Origin: Enterovirga sp.
Lineage (GTDB): Bacteria > Pseudomonadota > Alphaproteobacteria > Rhizobiales > Beijerinckiaceae
Direction of reading: 5' to 3'
Assembly (NCBI GenBank): GCA_028290385.1
Contig: JAQGJZ010000022.1
Span: 1 to 12,615, forward strand
Length of the DNA: 12,615 bases
The notes beneath the pieces are model-generated. The model saw nothing but the letters and a program-made list of their open reading frames with translations, did no database searches and was not told where the DNA came from. The translations under genes were made by a program, and so were the position numbers. Every line of letters starts with the position of its first letter. Position 1 is the stretch's first letter. This document shows positions 1-8,508 of this stretch, one piece after another.

Positions 1-375
1 TTCCGGCCCGAGTTCCTGAACCGGGTCGACGAGATCATCCTGTTCCACCGCCTGCAGCGGTCGGAGATGGGCGCGATCGTCGACATCCAGATGCGGCGGC
101 TCCAGAAGCTGCTGGACGAGCGCAAGATCACGGTCGAGCTCGACCCGACGGCGCGCGGCTGGCTCGCGGAACGGGGCTACGACCCGGCTTATGGCGCACG
201 CCCGCTGAAGCGCGTGATCCAGAAGCACGTGCAGGATCCGCTCGCCGAGCTGATCCTGTCGGGCCAGGTGCACGACGGGGAGGCCCTGCCGCTTCGGCTC
301 GGCCCCGCCGGACTGATGATTGGCGACGTCACGGTGACGAAAGAAAAGCGCCCGGTCGGCGTGCCGCTGCAATAA
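1..375 (+). CDS. clpB: ATP-dependent disaggregase ClpB, C-terminal fragment (5' end outside window)
   Basis: The reading frame is open from base 1 and ends at TAA 373-375, giving the last 124 residues of ClpB, the hexameric AAA+ disaggregase that works with DnaK to rescue aggregated cytosolic proteins. The fragment opens with FRPEFLNRVDE, the conserved stretch of the second AAA+ domain carrying the arginine-finger region. At fragment residues 61-71 it has GYDPAYGARPLKR, the sensor-2 motif of the D2 small domain. The remaining residues form the usual D2-small tail of moderate length. The N-terminal domain, NBD1 and coiled-coil middle domain must lie upstream of the window. ClpA or ClpC are alternatives from the D2 domain alone, but no ClpP-binding loop region is visible and the tail fits ClpB better. 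A hairpin terminator follows the stop, so clpB appears to end its transcript here. The family call is strong; full length cannot be judged. Confidence 0.93.
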   Translation, partial: FRPEFLNRVDEIILFHRLQRSEMGAIVDIQMRRLQKLLDERKITVELDPTARGWLAERGYDPAYGARPLKRVIQKHVQDPLAELILSGQVHDGEALPLRLGPAGLMIGDVTVTKEKRPVGVPLQ

Positions 376-381
376 GCAAGC

Positions 382-419
382 GGGGTGGGGCCCTCGGCTC
401 CACCCCACGTTTCCTTCTT
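382..419 (+). terminator. Intrinsic terminator after clpB
   Basis: A 10-bp stem (382-391 with 397-406, one G-U pair) closes a 5-nt loop. A pyrimidine/T-rich run follows at 410-419. It begins 6 nt after the clpB stop and lies before the radical SAM gene, so it likely separates the two transcripts. Confidence 0.7.
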
Positions 420-492
420 CGGCCCGGAGCGGCTACACTCGTCGTTGCTCGACCCTGCATAATGGGTCGCAAGACGGACGAGTGGTACGCCA

Positions 493-2193
493 ATGGACCA
501 CTGCCGAACGAAAGTTCTTCTCGTCTTCCCGCTCTTCAGCGACCAGTCGTTCTGGAGCTTGAAGGAGGTGTGCGACGTCTGGGGCGCGCGCTGCACGGCA
601 CCGCCCCTCGGGCTCATCACGCTCGCCGCGATGCTGCCCGCGCATTGGGACGTCCGGCTGGTCAACCGCAACGCGGAGGCCCTTACGGCGGCGGACCTCG
701 CCTGGGCCGACCTCGTCATGACGGGCGGCATGATCCCGCAGCAGCGGGACACGCTCGAGGTGATGCGGCTCTGCCGCGAAGCCGGCGTGCCCGTCTGCAT
801 CGGCGGACCGGCCGTGACCTCCAATCCGCGCTTCTACGAGGCGGCGGAGTTTCTCGTTCTCGGCGAGGCGGAGGGCATCATCGACCGCTTCATCGAGGCC
901 TGGGAAGCCGGGGCCCGAACCGGCCGTTTCGAGGCGGAGAAGTTCCAGGCCGACGTCACCGCGAGCCCGATCCCCCGCTTCGAGCTCCTGAACTTCAAGC
1001 ACTACCTCTACATCGGCGTGCAATTCTCGCGCGGCTGCCCGTTCACGTGCGAGTTCTGCGACATCATCGAGCTCTACGGCCGCGCGCCGCGGACCAAGAC
1101 AAACGCGCAGATGCTGGCCGAGCTCGACCGTCTGTACGCGCTCGGCTTCCGCGGCCACATCGACTTCGTCGACGACAACCTTATCGGCAACAAGAAGGCG
1201 ATCAAGCGCTTCCTGCCTGAACTCGCCGCCTGGCAGCGCGAGCGGAACTATCCCTTCGTGCTGTCGACGGAAGCCTCCATCAATCTGGCGGACGACCAGC
1301 AGTTGCTCGACATGATGCGGGCGGCGAACTTCTTTGTCGTCTTTGTCGGGATCGAGAGCCCGGATGAGGACACGCTGATCTCGGCTCAGAAGAAGCAGAA
1401 CACCCGCCGTAGCCTCGCCGAAAGCGTCGAGCGGATCTACGCAGCGGGCATGTTCGTCACGGCCGGCTTCATCGTCGGCTTCGACACGGAGTCCGGGAGC
1501 ATCAGCCGGGCGATGACGAATTGCGTGGAGGTCACCAACATCCCGATGAGCATGGTCGGGCTGCTGACCGCGCTTCCGAACACGCAGCTCTCCCGCCGGC
1601 TCGCGCGTGAAGGCCGCCTACATGCGGAATACGACGAGGAGATCGCCGCGGCTGGCGACCAATGCACGGCCGGCCTGAACTTCCGGCCGCTACGCTCGCG
1701 CCGCGAGATCCTGACGGATTACCGGGACGTGCTCCACGACGTCTACGAACCGGCCGCCTTCTTCGGCCGCGTCAGGCGACTTGCAGACATGCTGAACCGG
1801 GCGCCGTTCGGCGCGAAACCGGACGCCATCGCGCTGCTGAAGCTGATGAAGCCGCTTTTCCGCGTGATGTGGAAGATGACGGTGCAGCAGCCGACCCTCG
1901 CCCGCCACTTCTGGCCGGCCCTGATCTACTGCGCCCGGCGCAACCCGCGGGCGCTGCAATCCCTCATCATCAACATGGCCACGTTCCTGCACCTCGGCCA
2001 GTTCTCGCGACACGTCATCCGCGAGATCGACCGCCGCATCGCGCTGCTGGATTCGGGCCAGTGGAGCGAGCCGGCCATGATGGCCGTGCCGGCCGTGCCG
2101 GCGCCGCCGCCCCGCCCGGTATCCGCTCTCGCGGCCGAACGGGCCGCGCCGATGGCCGCGCAGCTTCAGCCGGCCGGGGTGGCGCTGCAGTAA
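493..2193 (+). CDS. B12-binding-type radical SAM protein with DUF4070-like C-terminus (HpnP-like)
   Basis: 566 residues. The N-terminal third (about 1-150) has the Rossmann-like layout of cobalamin-binding radical SAM enzymes (TKVLLVFPLF, PPLGLITLAAMLP, WADLVMTGGM, IGGPAVTSNP, FLVLGEAEG). The radical SAM core follows, with the [4Fe-4S] ligands Cys182, Cys186 and Cys189 in a CxxxCxxC motif (GCPFTCEFCDII), then FVDDN and FVGIES. The region from about 390 matches the DUF4070 type. This layout is shared with HpnP, the hopanoid C-2 methylase, and related enzymes, so a B12-dependent methyl transfer or other radical reaction is plausible. The substrate cannot be read from the sequence and no hopanoid genes lie nearby. 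No DxHxxG cobalamin-histidine motif is visible; members of this class often lack it. The last 40 residues are an Ala/Pro-rich, probably disordered tail. ATG 493 was chosen because homology begins a few residues later; the ribosome binding site is weak. The gene stands alone between two terminators. Confidence 0.85.
   Translation: MDHCRTKVLLVFPLFSDQSFWSLKEVCDVWGARCTAPPLGLITLAAMLPAHWDVRLVNRNAEALTAADLAWADLVMTGGMIPQQRDTLEVMRLCREAGVPVCIGGPAVTSNPRFYEAAEFLVLGEAEGIIDRFIEAWEAGARTGRFEAEKFQADVTASPIPRFELLNFKHYLYIGVQFSRGCPFTCEFCDIIELYGRAPRTKTNAQMLAELDRLYALGFRGHIDFVDDNLIGNKKAIKRFLPELAAWQRERNYPFVLSTEASINLADDQQLLDMMRAANFFVVFVGIESPDEDTLISAQKKQNTRRSLAESVERIYAAGMFVTAGFIVGFDTESGSISRAMTNCVEVTNIPMSMVGLLTALPNTQLSRRLAREGRLHAEYDEEIAAAGDQCTAGLNFRPLRSRREILTDYRDVLHDVYEPAAFFGRVRRLADMLNRAPFGAKPDAIALLKLMKPLFRVMWKMTVQQPTLARHFWPALIYCARRNPRALQSLIINMATFLHLGQFSRHVIREIDRRIALLDSGQWSEPAMMAVPAVPAPPPRPVSALAAERAAPMAAQLQPAGVALQ
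2083..2100 (+). repeat. Tandem 9-bp direct repeat in the Ala/Pro-rich tail
   Basis: GCCGTGCCG occurs twice back to back (2083-2091 and 2092-2100). It encodes part of the low-complexity tail of the radical SAM protein and could be a slippage site. It is in the coding phase and does not disrupt the frame. Confidence 0.6.
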
Positions 2194-2200
2194 GCCGCAA

Positions 2201-2240
2201 CCGCCAGGGCTTCCGTCCGATGGGGCGGAAGCCCTGGCGG
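2201..2240. terminator. Shared bidirectional terminator hairpin
   Basis: A perfect 15-bp inverted repeat (2201-2215 with 2226-2240) encloses a 10-nt loop that can itself add three pairs. It begins 7 nt after the radical SAM stop and ends 6 nt before the stop of the convergent repressor gene, so it can terminate both transcripts. A loose T-rich stretch follows on the plus strand (2249-2255). The U-tract on the minus strand is poor. Confidence 0.8.
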
Positions 2241-2246
2241 CGCGCG

Positions 2247-2579
2247 CTATTGTTTCAGCACCGCCCTGAGCAGGGTGGTGATCTCCGCCACGGCCAGCTT
2301 CACGCCCTCCTCGCTGCCCTGCTCCTCGCGCAGCAGCGCCGCCGCATTCTCGATGCCGGCCTTGAGGTGATCCTGCAGGACGAGCAGGGAGACCTCGCGC
2401 AACGCCGCCGTGATGGCGGTCGCCTGCTGAAGCTCCTCGCCGCAATAGCGGTCGTTCTCGACCATCTGGCGTAGGCCGCGCACTTGGCCCTCGATGCGGG
2501 CAAGGCGGGACAGGATCGGTTGCTTCTCCTCCGGGCTCCGCCGGAGATACAGCCGCCCTTCGGACACCTCGAAGTTCAC
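2247..2579 (-). CDS. CsoR/FrmR/RcnR-family (DUF156) transcriptional repressor
   Basis: 110 residues from GTG 2579. A TTG at 2615 in the same frame would give 122. The all-helical DUF156 core is clear: RLARIEGQVRGLRQMVENDRYC, then ATAITAALREVSL, then LLVLQDHLKAGIENA. These tetrameric repressors bind operator DNA through a basic helical face and let go when a metal (Cu(I), Ni/Co), sulfur species or formaldehyde is bound at a conserved Cys-His site. The helix-1 Cys (in RYC) and helix-2 His (in QDHL) are present. The position four after that His, Cys in CsoR and His in RcnR, is Gly here, so a canonical Cu(I) or Ni/Co site is unlikely. The effector is unknown; a FrmR-like aldehyde or other-metal role is possible. 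No transporter or dehydrogenase target lies beside it. The N-terminus is extended compared with short family members. Start choice is uncertain; GTG 2579 overlaps the end of an upstream small reading frame. Confidence 0.85.
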   Translation of the reverse strand: MNFEVSEGRLYLRRSPEEKQPILSRLARIEGQVRGLRQMVENDRYCGEELQQATAITAALREVSLLVLQDHLKAGIENAAALLREEQGSEEGVKLAVAEITTLLRAVLKQ

Positions 2580-2951
2580 CGCTCCGATCCGCCCTTGCTG
2601 AGGGCGGCAGCCCAATGGTCCATGTGCGGGTCGGGCCCGCTGTTCTTCAGAACGCTCAAGATGGACGATCCCGTCTGTTGGCCGCAGCGCTCCCCGCGAA
2701 CGGCGAGACGCGAGGGGCTGCGGTGGGTCGCAGGCACTACGCAGGCGGGACCGAACCCATCGTCCCGCACGGCCTGTATCCTTTCCTTATTCCAGGATGA
2801 ATCTGAACGATTGCGGAACCCGGCCATCGAAACTGTGGGTAGATGCCGGTCCGGCTCCAAATTCCGTGACGGCTCACGTCACCGGGGCGTCCGTGCTAGG
2901 AGGGCGCCCTCGTTCTCGGACGTTTCCTTTCTCAGCCCCCACATTCCGCAG
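2580..2951. other. Intergenic region between divergent repressor and ABC-F genes
   Basis: About 370 bp with composition less regular than the flanking genes. It must hold the promoters of the minus-strand repressor and the plus-strand ABC-F gene, but I find no convincing -35/-10 pair for either. It contains a GTGACG-N5-CGTCAC dyad at 2866-2882 and short reading frames on both strands that I do not accept as genes. No tRNA or mobile-element signature is seen. Confidence 0.5.
2866..2882. promoter_or_regulatory. Operator-like dyad GTGACG-N5-CGTCAC
   Basis: A perfect 6-bp inverted repeat with a 5-bp spacer lies 69 bp upstream of the ABC-F start codon. The shape suits a dimeric regulator, but no partner is identified and a chance occurrence is possible in GC-rich DNA. 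Confidence 0.25.
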
Positions 2952-4766
<1,815 letters not shown>

Positions 4767-4782
4767 GGCGCATCTGGCCGCG

Positions 4783-4812
4783 TTGACCTCGGCCCGAAGG
4801 GAGCCTTAGCTA
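4783..4812 (+). promoter_or_regulatory. Candidate sigma-70 promoter for apaG-argE
   Basis: TTGACC (4783-4788), an 18-nt spacer and TAGCTA (4807-4812) fall in the gap after the ABC-F stop. The -35 matches consensus at five of six positions; the -10 is weak. It would give a short leader for apaG-argE. Confidence 0.4.
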
Positions 4813-4843
4813 GACGCGAATTCGTCGCCCGAAGGCTTTCCCC

Positions 4844-5236
4844 ATGTACAAGGCCACGACGCAGGGCATCCGCGTCTGCGTGGAGCCGCGCTTCGTCGAA
4901 GAAGAGTCGCAGCCCGAGAAGCGCAAGTTTTTCTTCGCCTATACGGTCGAGATCACCAACATGACGACCATGCGCGTGCAGCTGCGCTCGCGGCACTGGC
5001 GCATCATCGACGGCGAGGGAAACATCCGCGAGGTGCGCGGGGCCGGCGTGGTCGGCGAGCAGCCGACGCTCGGGCCGGGCGAGACCTTCACGTATACGAG
5101 CGGCTGCCCGCTCACGACGCCCGACGGCACCATGCACGGCTCCTACACGATGCTCGCCGATAGCGGCGAGACGTTCCGGGCCGAGATCCCGGCCTTTTCG
5201 CTCGACAGCCCCTTCGTGAAGCGGATCGTGCATTGA
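4844..5236 (+). CDS. apaG: ApaG (DUF525) domain protein
   Basis: 130 residues, the usual length for a stand-alone ApaG. The fold is an immunoglobulin/fibronectin-like beta sandwich: FAYTVEITNM (31-40), VQLRSRHWRIIDGEG, the glycine loop RGAGVVGEQP (65-74, the family GxGxxG), LGPGETFTYTSG (76-87) and MHGSYTM. ApaG was named for association with Co2+ resistance and Mg2+ efflux in Salmonella and lies beside ksgA-apaH in enterobacteria. Its biochemical role is not settled, and the domain also occurs in eukaryotic F-box proteins. Neither ksgA nor apaH is here. Instead argE starts 10 nt after the stop, so the two are probably one transcript. ATG 4844 has a GAAGG site (4831-4835) eight nucleotides upstream. 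The family call is very firm and the function is not. Confidence 0.93.
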   Translation: MYKATTQGIRVCVEPRFVEEESQPEKRKFFFAYTVEITNMTTMRVQLRSRHWRIIDGEGNIREVRGAGVVGEQPTLGPGETFTYTSGCPLTTPDGTMHGSYTMLADSGETFRAEIPAFSLDSPFVKRIVH

Positions 5237-5246
5237 GGCGGGCGCC

Positions 5247-6425
5247 GTGACGGAACCCGCCGCGGGGCGCCGCTACACCAGCCTCGACATGCTCGAACGC
5301 CTGGTCGCGTTCGACACCGAGAGCTCGAAGTCCAACATCCCCCTCATCGATTTCGTCGCGGAGTATCTCGCCGGATGGGGCGTGCCCTTCTGGCGCGTGC
5401 CGAACGCGACAGGCGACAAGGAAGCGCTGTTCGCCACGATCGGCCCGCGCGATCGCGGCGGCGTCGTCCTGTCCGGCCACACCGATTGCGTGTCCGTCGA
5501 GGGGCAGGATTGGAGCTCCGATCCGTTCCGCCTCCGGGTTGCGGACGGCAAGGCGCAGGGCCGCGGCGCGGTCGACATGAAGGGGTTCGACGCGCTCGCC
5601 CTCGCGGCCGTGCCGGATTTCCTGGCGGCCGGCCTCACGACACCGATCCACATTCTCCTGTCCTACGACGAGGAGACGACCTGCCTCGGCGTCGCCGACA
5701 CGATCGCCCGCTTCGGTCGCGACCTGCCCCGGCCCGGGGCCGTGATCGTCGGCGAGCCGACCAATCTGGAGGTGGTCGACGCGCACAAGAGCGTCGGCAC
5801 CTTCATCACGACCGTGCACGGGTTCGAGGCCCATTCGTCGAAGCCGTATCTCGGCGCCAACGCGGTCATGGCCGCGGGCGAACTCGTGGCGGAGCTGAAC
5901 CGGCTCGCGGACGACATGATGGCGCGCGGCGACCAGAGCGGCCGGTTCGATCCGCCCTACACGACCGTGCATGTCGGCCGCATCGCGGGCGGCACGGCGC
6001 GCAACATCCTGCCCAAATCCTGCTGCCTGAACTGGGAGTTCCGCGGCCTGCCCGACCTCGATCCGGCCGAGATCCCGACGAGGCTCGAGCGCTTCGCCAC
6101 GGAGACAGTGCTGCCGCGGCTGAACCGCTTCGGCCCGTTCGGCCGCATCGAGACGATCCGCGAGGTTCTGGTGCCGGGCCTGGCGCCCGAGCCCGGCTCC
6201 ACGGCCGAGACGCTGGCGAAGCGCATCACGGGCCGGAACGCGACGATCACGGTGCCCTACGGCACCGAAGCGGGGCGCTTCCAGCAGGCCGGAATCCCGA
6301 CCGTGGTCTGCGGGCCCGGCTCGATCGACCGGGCGCACCAGCCGGACGAGTACATCACCCTGGCCGAGCTCGCGGCCGGCGAGAGCTTTATGCGCGGGCT
6401 CGCCGAGACGTGCGCCCGTCGCTAG
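5247..6425 (+). CDS. argE: Acetylornithine deacetylase
   Basis: 392 residues, a cytosolic M20-family Zn/Co-dependent amidohydrolase converting N2-acetylornithine to ornithine and acetate. The metal and catalytic residues are visible: HTD (His78, Asp80), the bridging aspartate in GAVDMKGF (Asp110), the DEE pair (Glu142 general base, Glu143 ligand), GEPTNLEV with the next acidic ligand, and a C-terminal His364 in RAHQPDE. These spacings match well-studied ArgE. DapE and other M20 deacylases share the core, but the GEPT, DAHKS and AGIPTVVCGPGSI patterns fit ArgE. The start is GTG 5247, with GAGG at 5235-5238 overlapping the apaG stop and 8 nt upstream. It lies convergent to argD-argF, which act in the same pathway, and is probably co-transcribed with apaG. 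A role in recycling other N-acyl amino acids cannot be excluded. Confidence 0.92.
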   Translation: MTEPAAGRRYTSLDMLERLVAFDTESSKSNIPLIDFVAEYLAGWGVPFWRVPNATGDKEALFATIGPRDRGGVVLSGHTDCVSVEGQDWSSDPFRLRVADGKAQGRGAVDMKGFDALALAAVPDFLAAGLTTPIHILLSYDEETTCLGVADTIARFGRDLPRPGAVIVGEPTNLEVVDAHKSVGTFITTVHGFEAHSSKPYLGANAVMAAGELVAELNRLADDMMARGDQSGRFDPPYTTVHVGRIAGGTARNILPKSCCLNWEFRGLPDLDPAEIPTRLERFATETVLPRLNRFGPFGRIETIREVLVPGLAPEPGSTAETLAKRITGRNATITVPYGTEAGRFQQAGIPTVVCGPGSIDRAHQPDEYITLAELAAGESFMRGLAETCARR

Positions 6426-6429
6426 GCCG

Positions 6430-6447
6430 GCGGCCCATCCGGGCCGC
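6430..6447. terminator. Hairpin between convergent argE and DUF2332 genes
   Basis: A perfect 7-bp GC stem (6430-6436 with 6441-6447) with a 4-nt loop fills most of the 29-bp gap between two convergent stop codons. There is no real T-run on either side, so it may stall or weakly terminate both transcripts. Confidence 0.45.
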
Positions 6448-6454
6448 GCTCAGC

Positions 6455-7525
6455 TCAAGCGATCCATTCCACCGCGCGGGCATGCGGATCCGCATGGGCG
6501 AGCAGGCGGTCCTCCCCGCCGGGCCAGAGCCGTAGGCGCAGGCTGGGCGAGCCCCGCAGTTGCTCCAGCTCGTAGCGCAGCCAGGCCACGGGTGCCTCAG
6601 GAGAAGCGGACGCGCCGACGCGCTCGAGATGGCGCGCGATCCGCTCCTGCGTCTCGGACGGAAAATACTGGAACGCGATGGAGTGGAGCACGACGCGCAC
6701 CACGCCGGGCTCGGCCGCGTCGCCGAGCTCCGCTTCGAGCCATGCCGCGGCGTCGCCTTCGGCAACCGCCGGTGGGCTCTCCGCCGCAATGGCGAGCGCC
6801 GCTTCGAGACGCGCCACGCGCTGCGCCTGATCCGGCCAGAGATAGGCGAGGAGGCGGTCCCGGGCTTGCGCGTCGGTCACGTCGATCGGGCTCATGTCGA
6901 CGCCGCGGCGGTCGCCGATCGTGATCTCGGCTTCCGGCGGGTCGCCGCCCTGCCAATCGGGCGCGAGCTTCACGGCCGAGGCGGGATCGCCGTAGCGGCG
7001 CTGCGCCCCGAGCCGGATGTCGTACCGGTCGAGCAGGAGGTTGAGCCCGGCGCTCGCGCCCAGCTCGTAGAGCGACAGCGGCAGCCCGGTTTCGGCCGCC
7101 ACGACCGCAAGCCCCGCCGTCAGCACGGCCGAACGGGCGACCTCGTTGGTTTGCGGCGGCAGATCGAGCCAGGGCAGCAGCTCGCCCTCGGCGGCCCCCA
7201 TCGCATCCCGCAGGGCCGGCCAGAGCCGATCTGGGTCGGGCGGCGGATTCGGCGGATAGAGCGCTGCGAGCCCCGGAAGGTGGCCGGCGCGGACAAGGGC
7301 GTTCAGCCCGCCGCAGAGCCGCAGCGGCACCGAATCGTGCAGCGCGTCCGGCTTGCCGGGCCACCCGAGCACGCGGCGACCGAGATCCGTCCCGCGGTCG
7401 AGCTTATCGCCGAGCGTCCGGCAGAGCAGGCTGGTGAAAGGCGAGCCGAGCCTGGCGCACCAATCGGCCTGGCGGGCAAAGGCGGCCCGGACCTCGCTCT
7501 CGCGATCCGCGGCGCCCTGCCCCAT
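6455..7525 (-). CDS. DUF2332 family protein
   Basis: 356 residues, close to the family's usual length, with no signal peptide or membrane segment, so probably cytosolic. Recognisable family stretches are FTSLLCRTLGDKLD (30-43), LPPQTNEVARSAVL (122-135), the strongly conserved LYELGASAGLNLLLDRY (152-168) and VVLHSIAFQYFP further on. The function of DUF2332 is not established. The ELGxSxGxN loop with its following acidic/Tyr stretch resembles motif I of class I SAM-dependent methyltransferases, and VVLHS could be a later strand of such a fold; this is inference from pattern only. ATG 7525 lies 2 nt after the hslO stop (TGACCATG), so it is the last gene of the argD-argF-hslO operon and probably translated by re-initiation. 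Its stop faces argE across a hairpin. Confidence 0.85.
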   Translation of the reverse strand: MGQGAADRESEVRAAFARQADWCARLGSPFTSLLCRTLGDKLDRGTDLGRRVLGWPGKPDALHDSVPLRLCGGLNALVRAGHLPGLAALYPPNPPPDPDRLWPALRDAMGAAEGELLPWLDLPPQTNEVARSAVLTAGLAVVAAETGLPLSLYELGASAGLNLLLDRYDIRLGAQRRYGDPASAVKLAPDWQGGDPPEAEITIGDRRGVDMSPIDVTDAQARDRLLAYLWPDQAQRVARLEAALAIAAESPPAVAEGDAAAWLEAELGDAAEPGVVRVVLHSIAFQYFPSETQERIARHLERVGASASPEAPVAWLRYELEQLRGSPSLRLRLWPGGEDRLLAHADPHARAVEWIA

Positions 7526-7527
7526 GG

Positions 7528-8508
7528 TCAGCTCGGCCGTTCGCCGGCGATCTCGGCCTCGAGCTCCGCCGGATCGAGATCATAAACCTGCGAGCAGAAC
7601 TCGCAGGTGACGCCGACCCGCCCGTTCTCGCCGATCATGTGGTTGCGGTCGTCCGCGGAGAAGTTGCGCATCATGGCGATGATGCGCTCGCGCGAGCAAT
7701 GGCATTCCTCGCGCACGGAATGGCCATCGAAGACCCGCACGCCGCGCTCGTGGAACAGGCGGTAAAGCAGCCGCTCGCTGGACACGCCGGGGTCCACCAG
7801 CTCGTGGTCCTCCACGGTCTCCACCAGAGCCTTGGCCTCGACCCAGGAATCGTCCTCGCCGGGGCTGTAGCTGACATGGCCCTCCGGAGCGTCGCCCGGG
7901 TCGAGATCCGCCTGCCGGGCGCGTTCGGGCGAGGTCGGCAGGAACTGCACGAGCAGGCCGCCGGCCCGGTAGGAGCGGCGCCCCTCGGAGAACTCCTCCG
8001 CGACCGCGAGGCGGACGCGCGTCGGGATCTGCTCCGATTGCCGGAAATACTGGTGCGCCGCCTCCTCGAAGCCCTGGCCCTCCAGCGCGACGACGCCCTG
8101 ATAGCGGCTGAAATCCGCGCCCTGGTCGATTGTCATGGCGAGGATGCCGGTGCCGAGGAGCTCGCCCGTTCGCGGGTTGGCGGAGGCTTCGGCCAGCCGC
8201 TCGGCGTCGAAGCGGGCATAGGCCCGCACGCGGTCCGGCGCGTCGAAATCGACCACCAGCATGTCGATCGGGCCGTCGGATTTCGTCTGCAGCTGGAAGC
8301 GGCCCTCGAACTTGAGCGAGGAGCCGAGCAGCACTGTCAGCGCGCAGGCCTCGCCGACCACCCGTGCCACCGCGTCCGGATAGGCATGGCGGGCAAGGAG
8401 CTGGTCGATCGAGGCGCCGAGCCGCACGGCCCGGCCGCGGACGTCGAGCGCCTCCACGGCAAACGGGAGGACGAGGTCGTCGCCGCCTTCCAGCCGTGCG
8501 TCGCTCAT
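7528..8508 (-). CDS. hslO: Redox-regulated molecular chaperone Hsp33
   Basis: 326 residues, slightly longer than typical Hsp33. The cytosolic holdase is inactive while reduced and Zn-bound. Oxidants with heat release zinc, form disulfides and unfold the linker, exposing the client site. The four zinc cysteines are in the C-terminal redox switch: Cys269 and Cys271 (CHC) and Cys302 and Cys305 (CEFC), the expected CxC...CxxC with a 30-residue gap. The N-terminal domain shows LLGSSLKFEGRFQLQTKSDG and MLVVDF, also typical. ATG 8508 overlaps the argF stop by one base (TGATG) and begins at homology. The frame stays open upstream inside argF, but that is not a gene. No strong Shine-Dalgarno sequence is seen, so translation likely depends on termination at argF. 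Confidence 0.95.
   Translation of the reverse strand: MSDARLEGGDDLVLPFAVEALDVRGRAVRLGASIDQLLARHAYPDAVARVVGEACALTVLLGSSLKFEGRFQLQTKSDGPIDMLVVDFDAPDRVRAYARFDAERLAEASANPRTGELLGTGILAMTIDQGADFSRYQGVVALEGQGFEEAAHQYFRQSEQIPTRVRLAVAEEFSEGRRSYRAGGLLVQFLPTSPERARQADLDPGDAPEGHVSYSPGEDDSWVEAKALVETVEDHELVDPGVSSERLLYRLFHERGVRVFDGHSVREECHCSRERIIAMMRNFSADDRNHMIGENGRVGVTCEFCSQVYDLDPAELEAEIAGERPS

Noticed and set aside
458..463. CATAAT as a -10 box for the radical SAM gene
   Set aside because: No acceptable -35 hexamer is found 16-18 bp upstream, so it was not listed as a promoter.
2642..2653. GTTCT-TC-AGAAC inverted repeat as a possible LexA site
   Set aside because: The spacing does not match the alphaproteobacterial GTTC-N7-GTTC/GAAC-N7-GAAC type, and no SOS gene adjoins.
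2615..2800. 61-codon plus-strand frame in the repressor/ABC-F gap
   Set aside because: No recognisable motif, near-random composition, and it would overlap the divergent promoter region.
2484..2951. In-frame upstream extension of the ABC-F gene
   Set aside because: The extension overlaps the divergent repressor, has no family similarity, and homology starts at the ATG at 2952.
5112..6338. 408-codon open frame on the minus strand opposite argE
   Set aside because: It is an Arg/Ala/Gly-rich shadow of a gene with complete catalytic motifs on the other strand.
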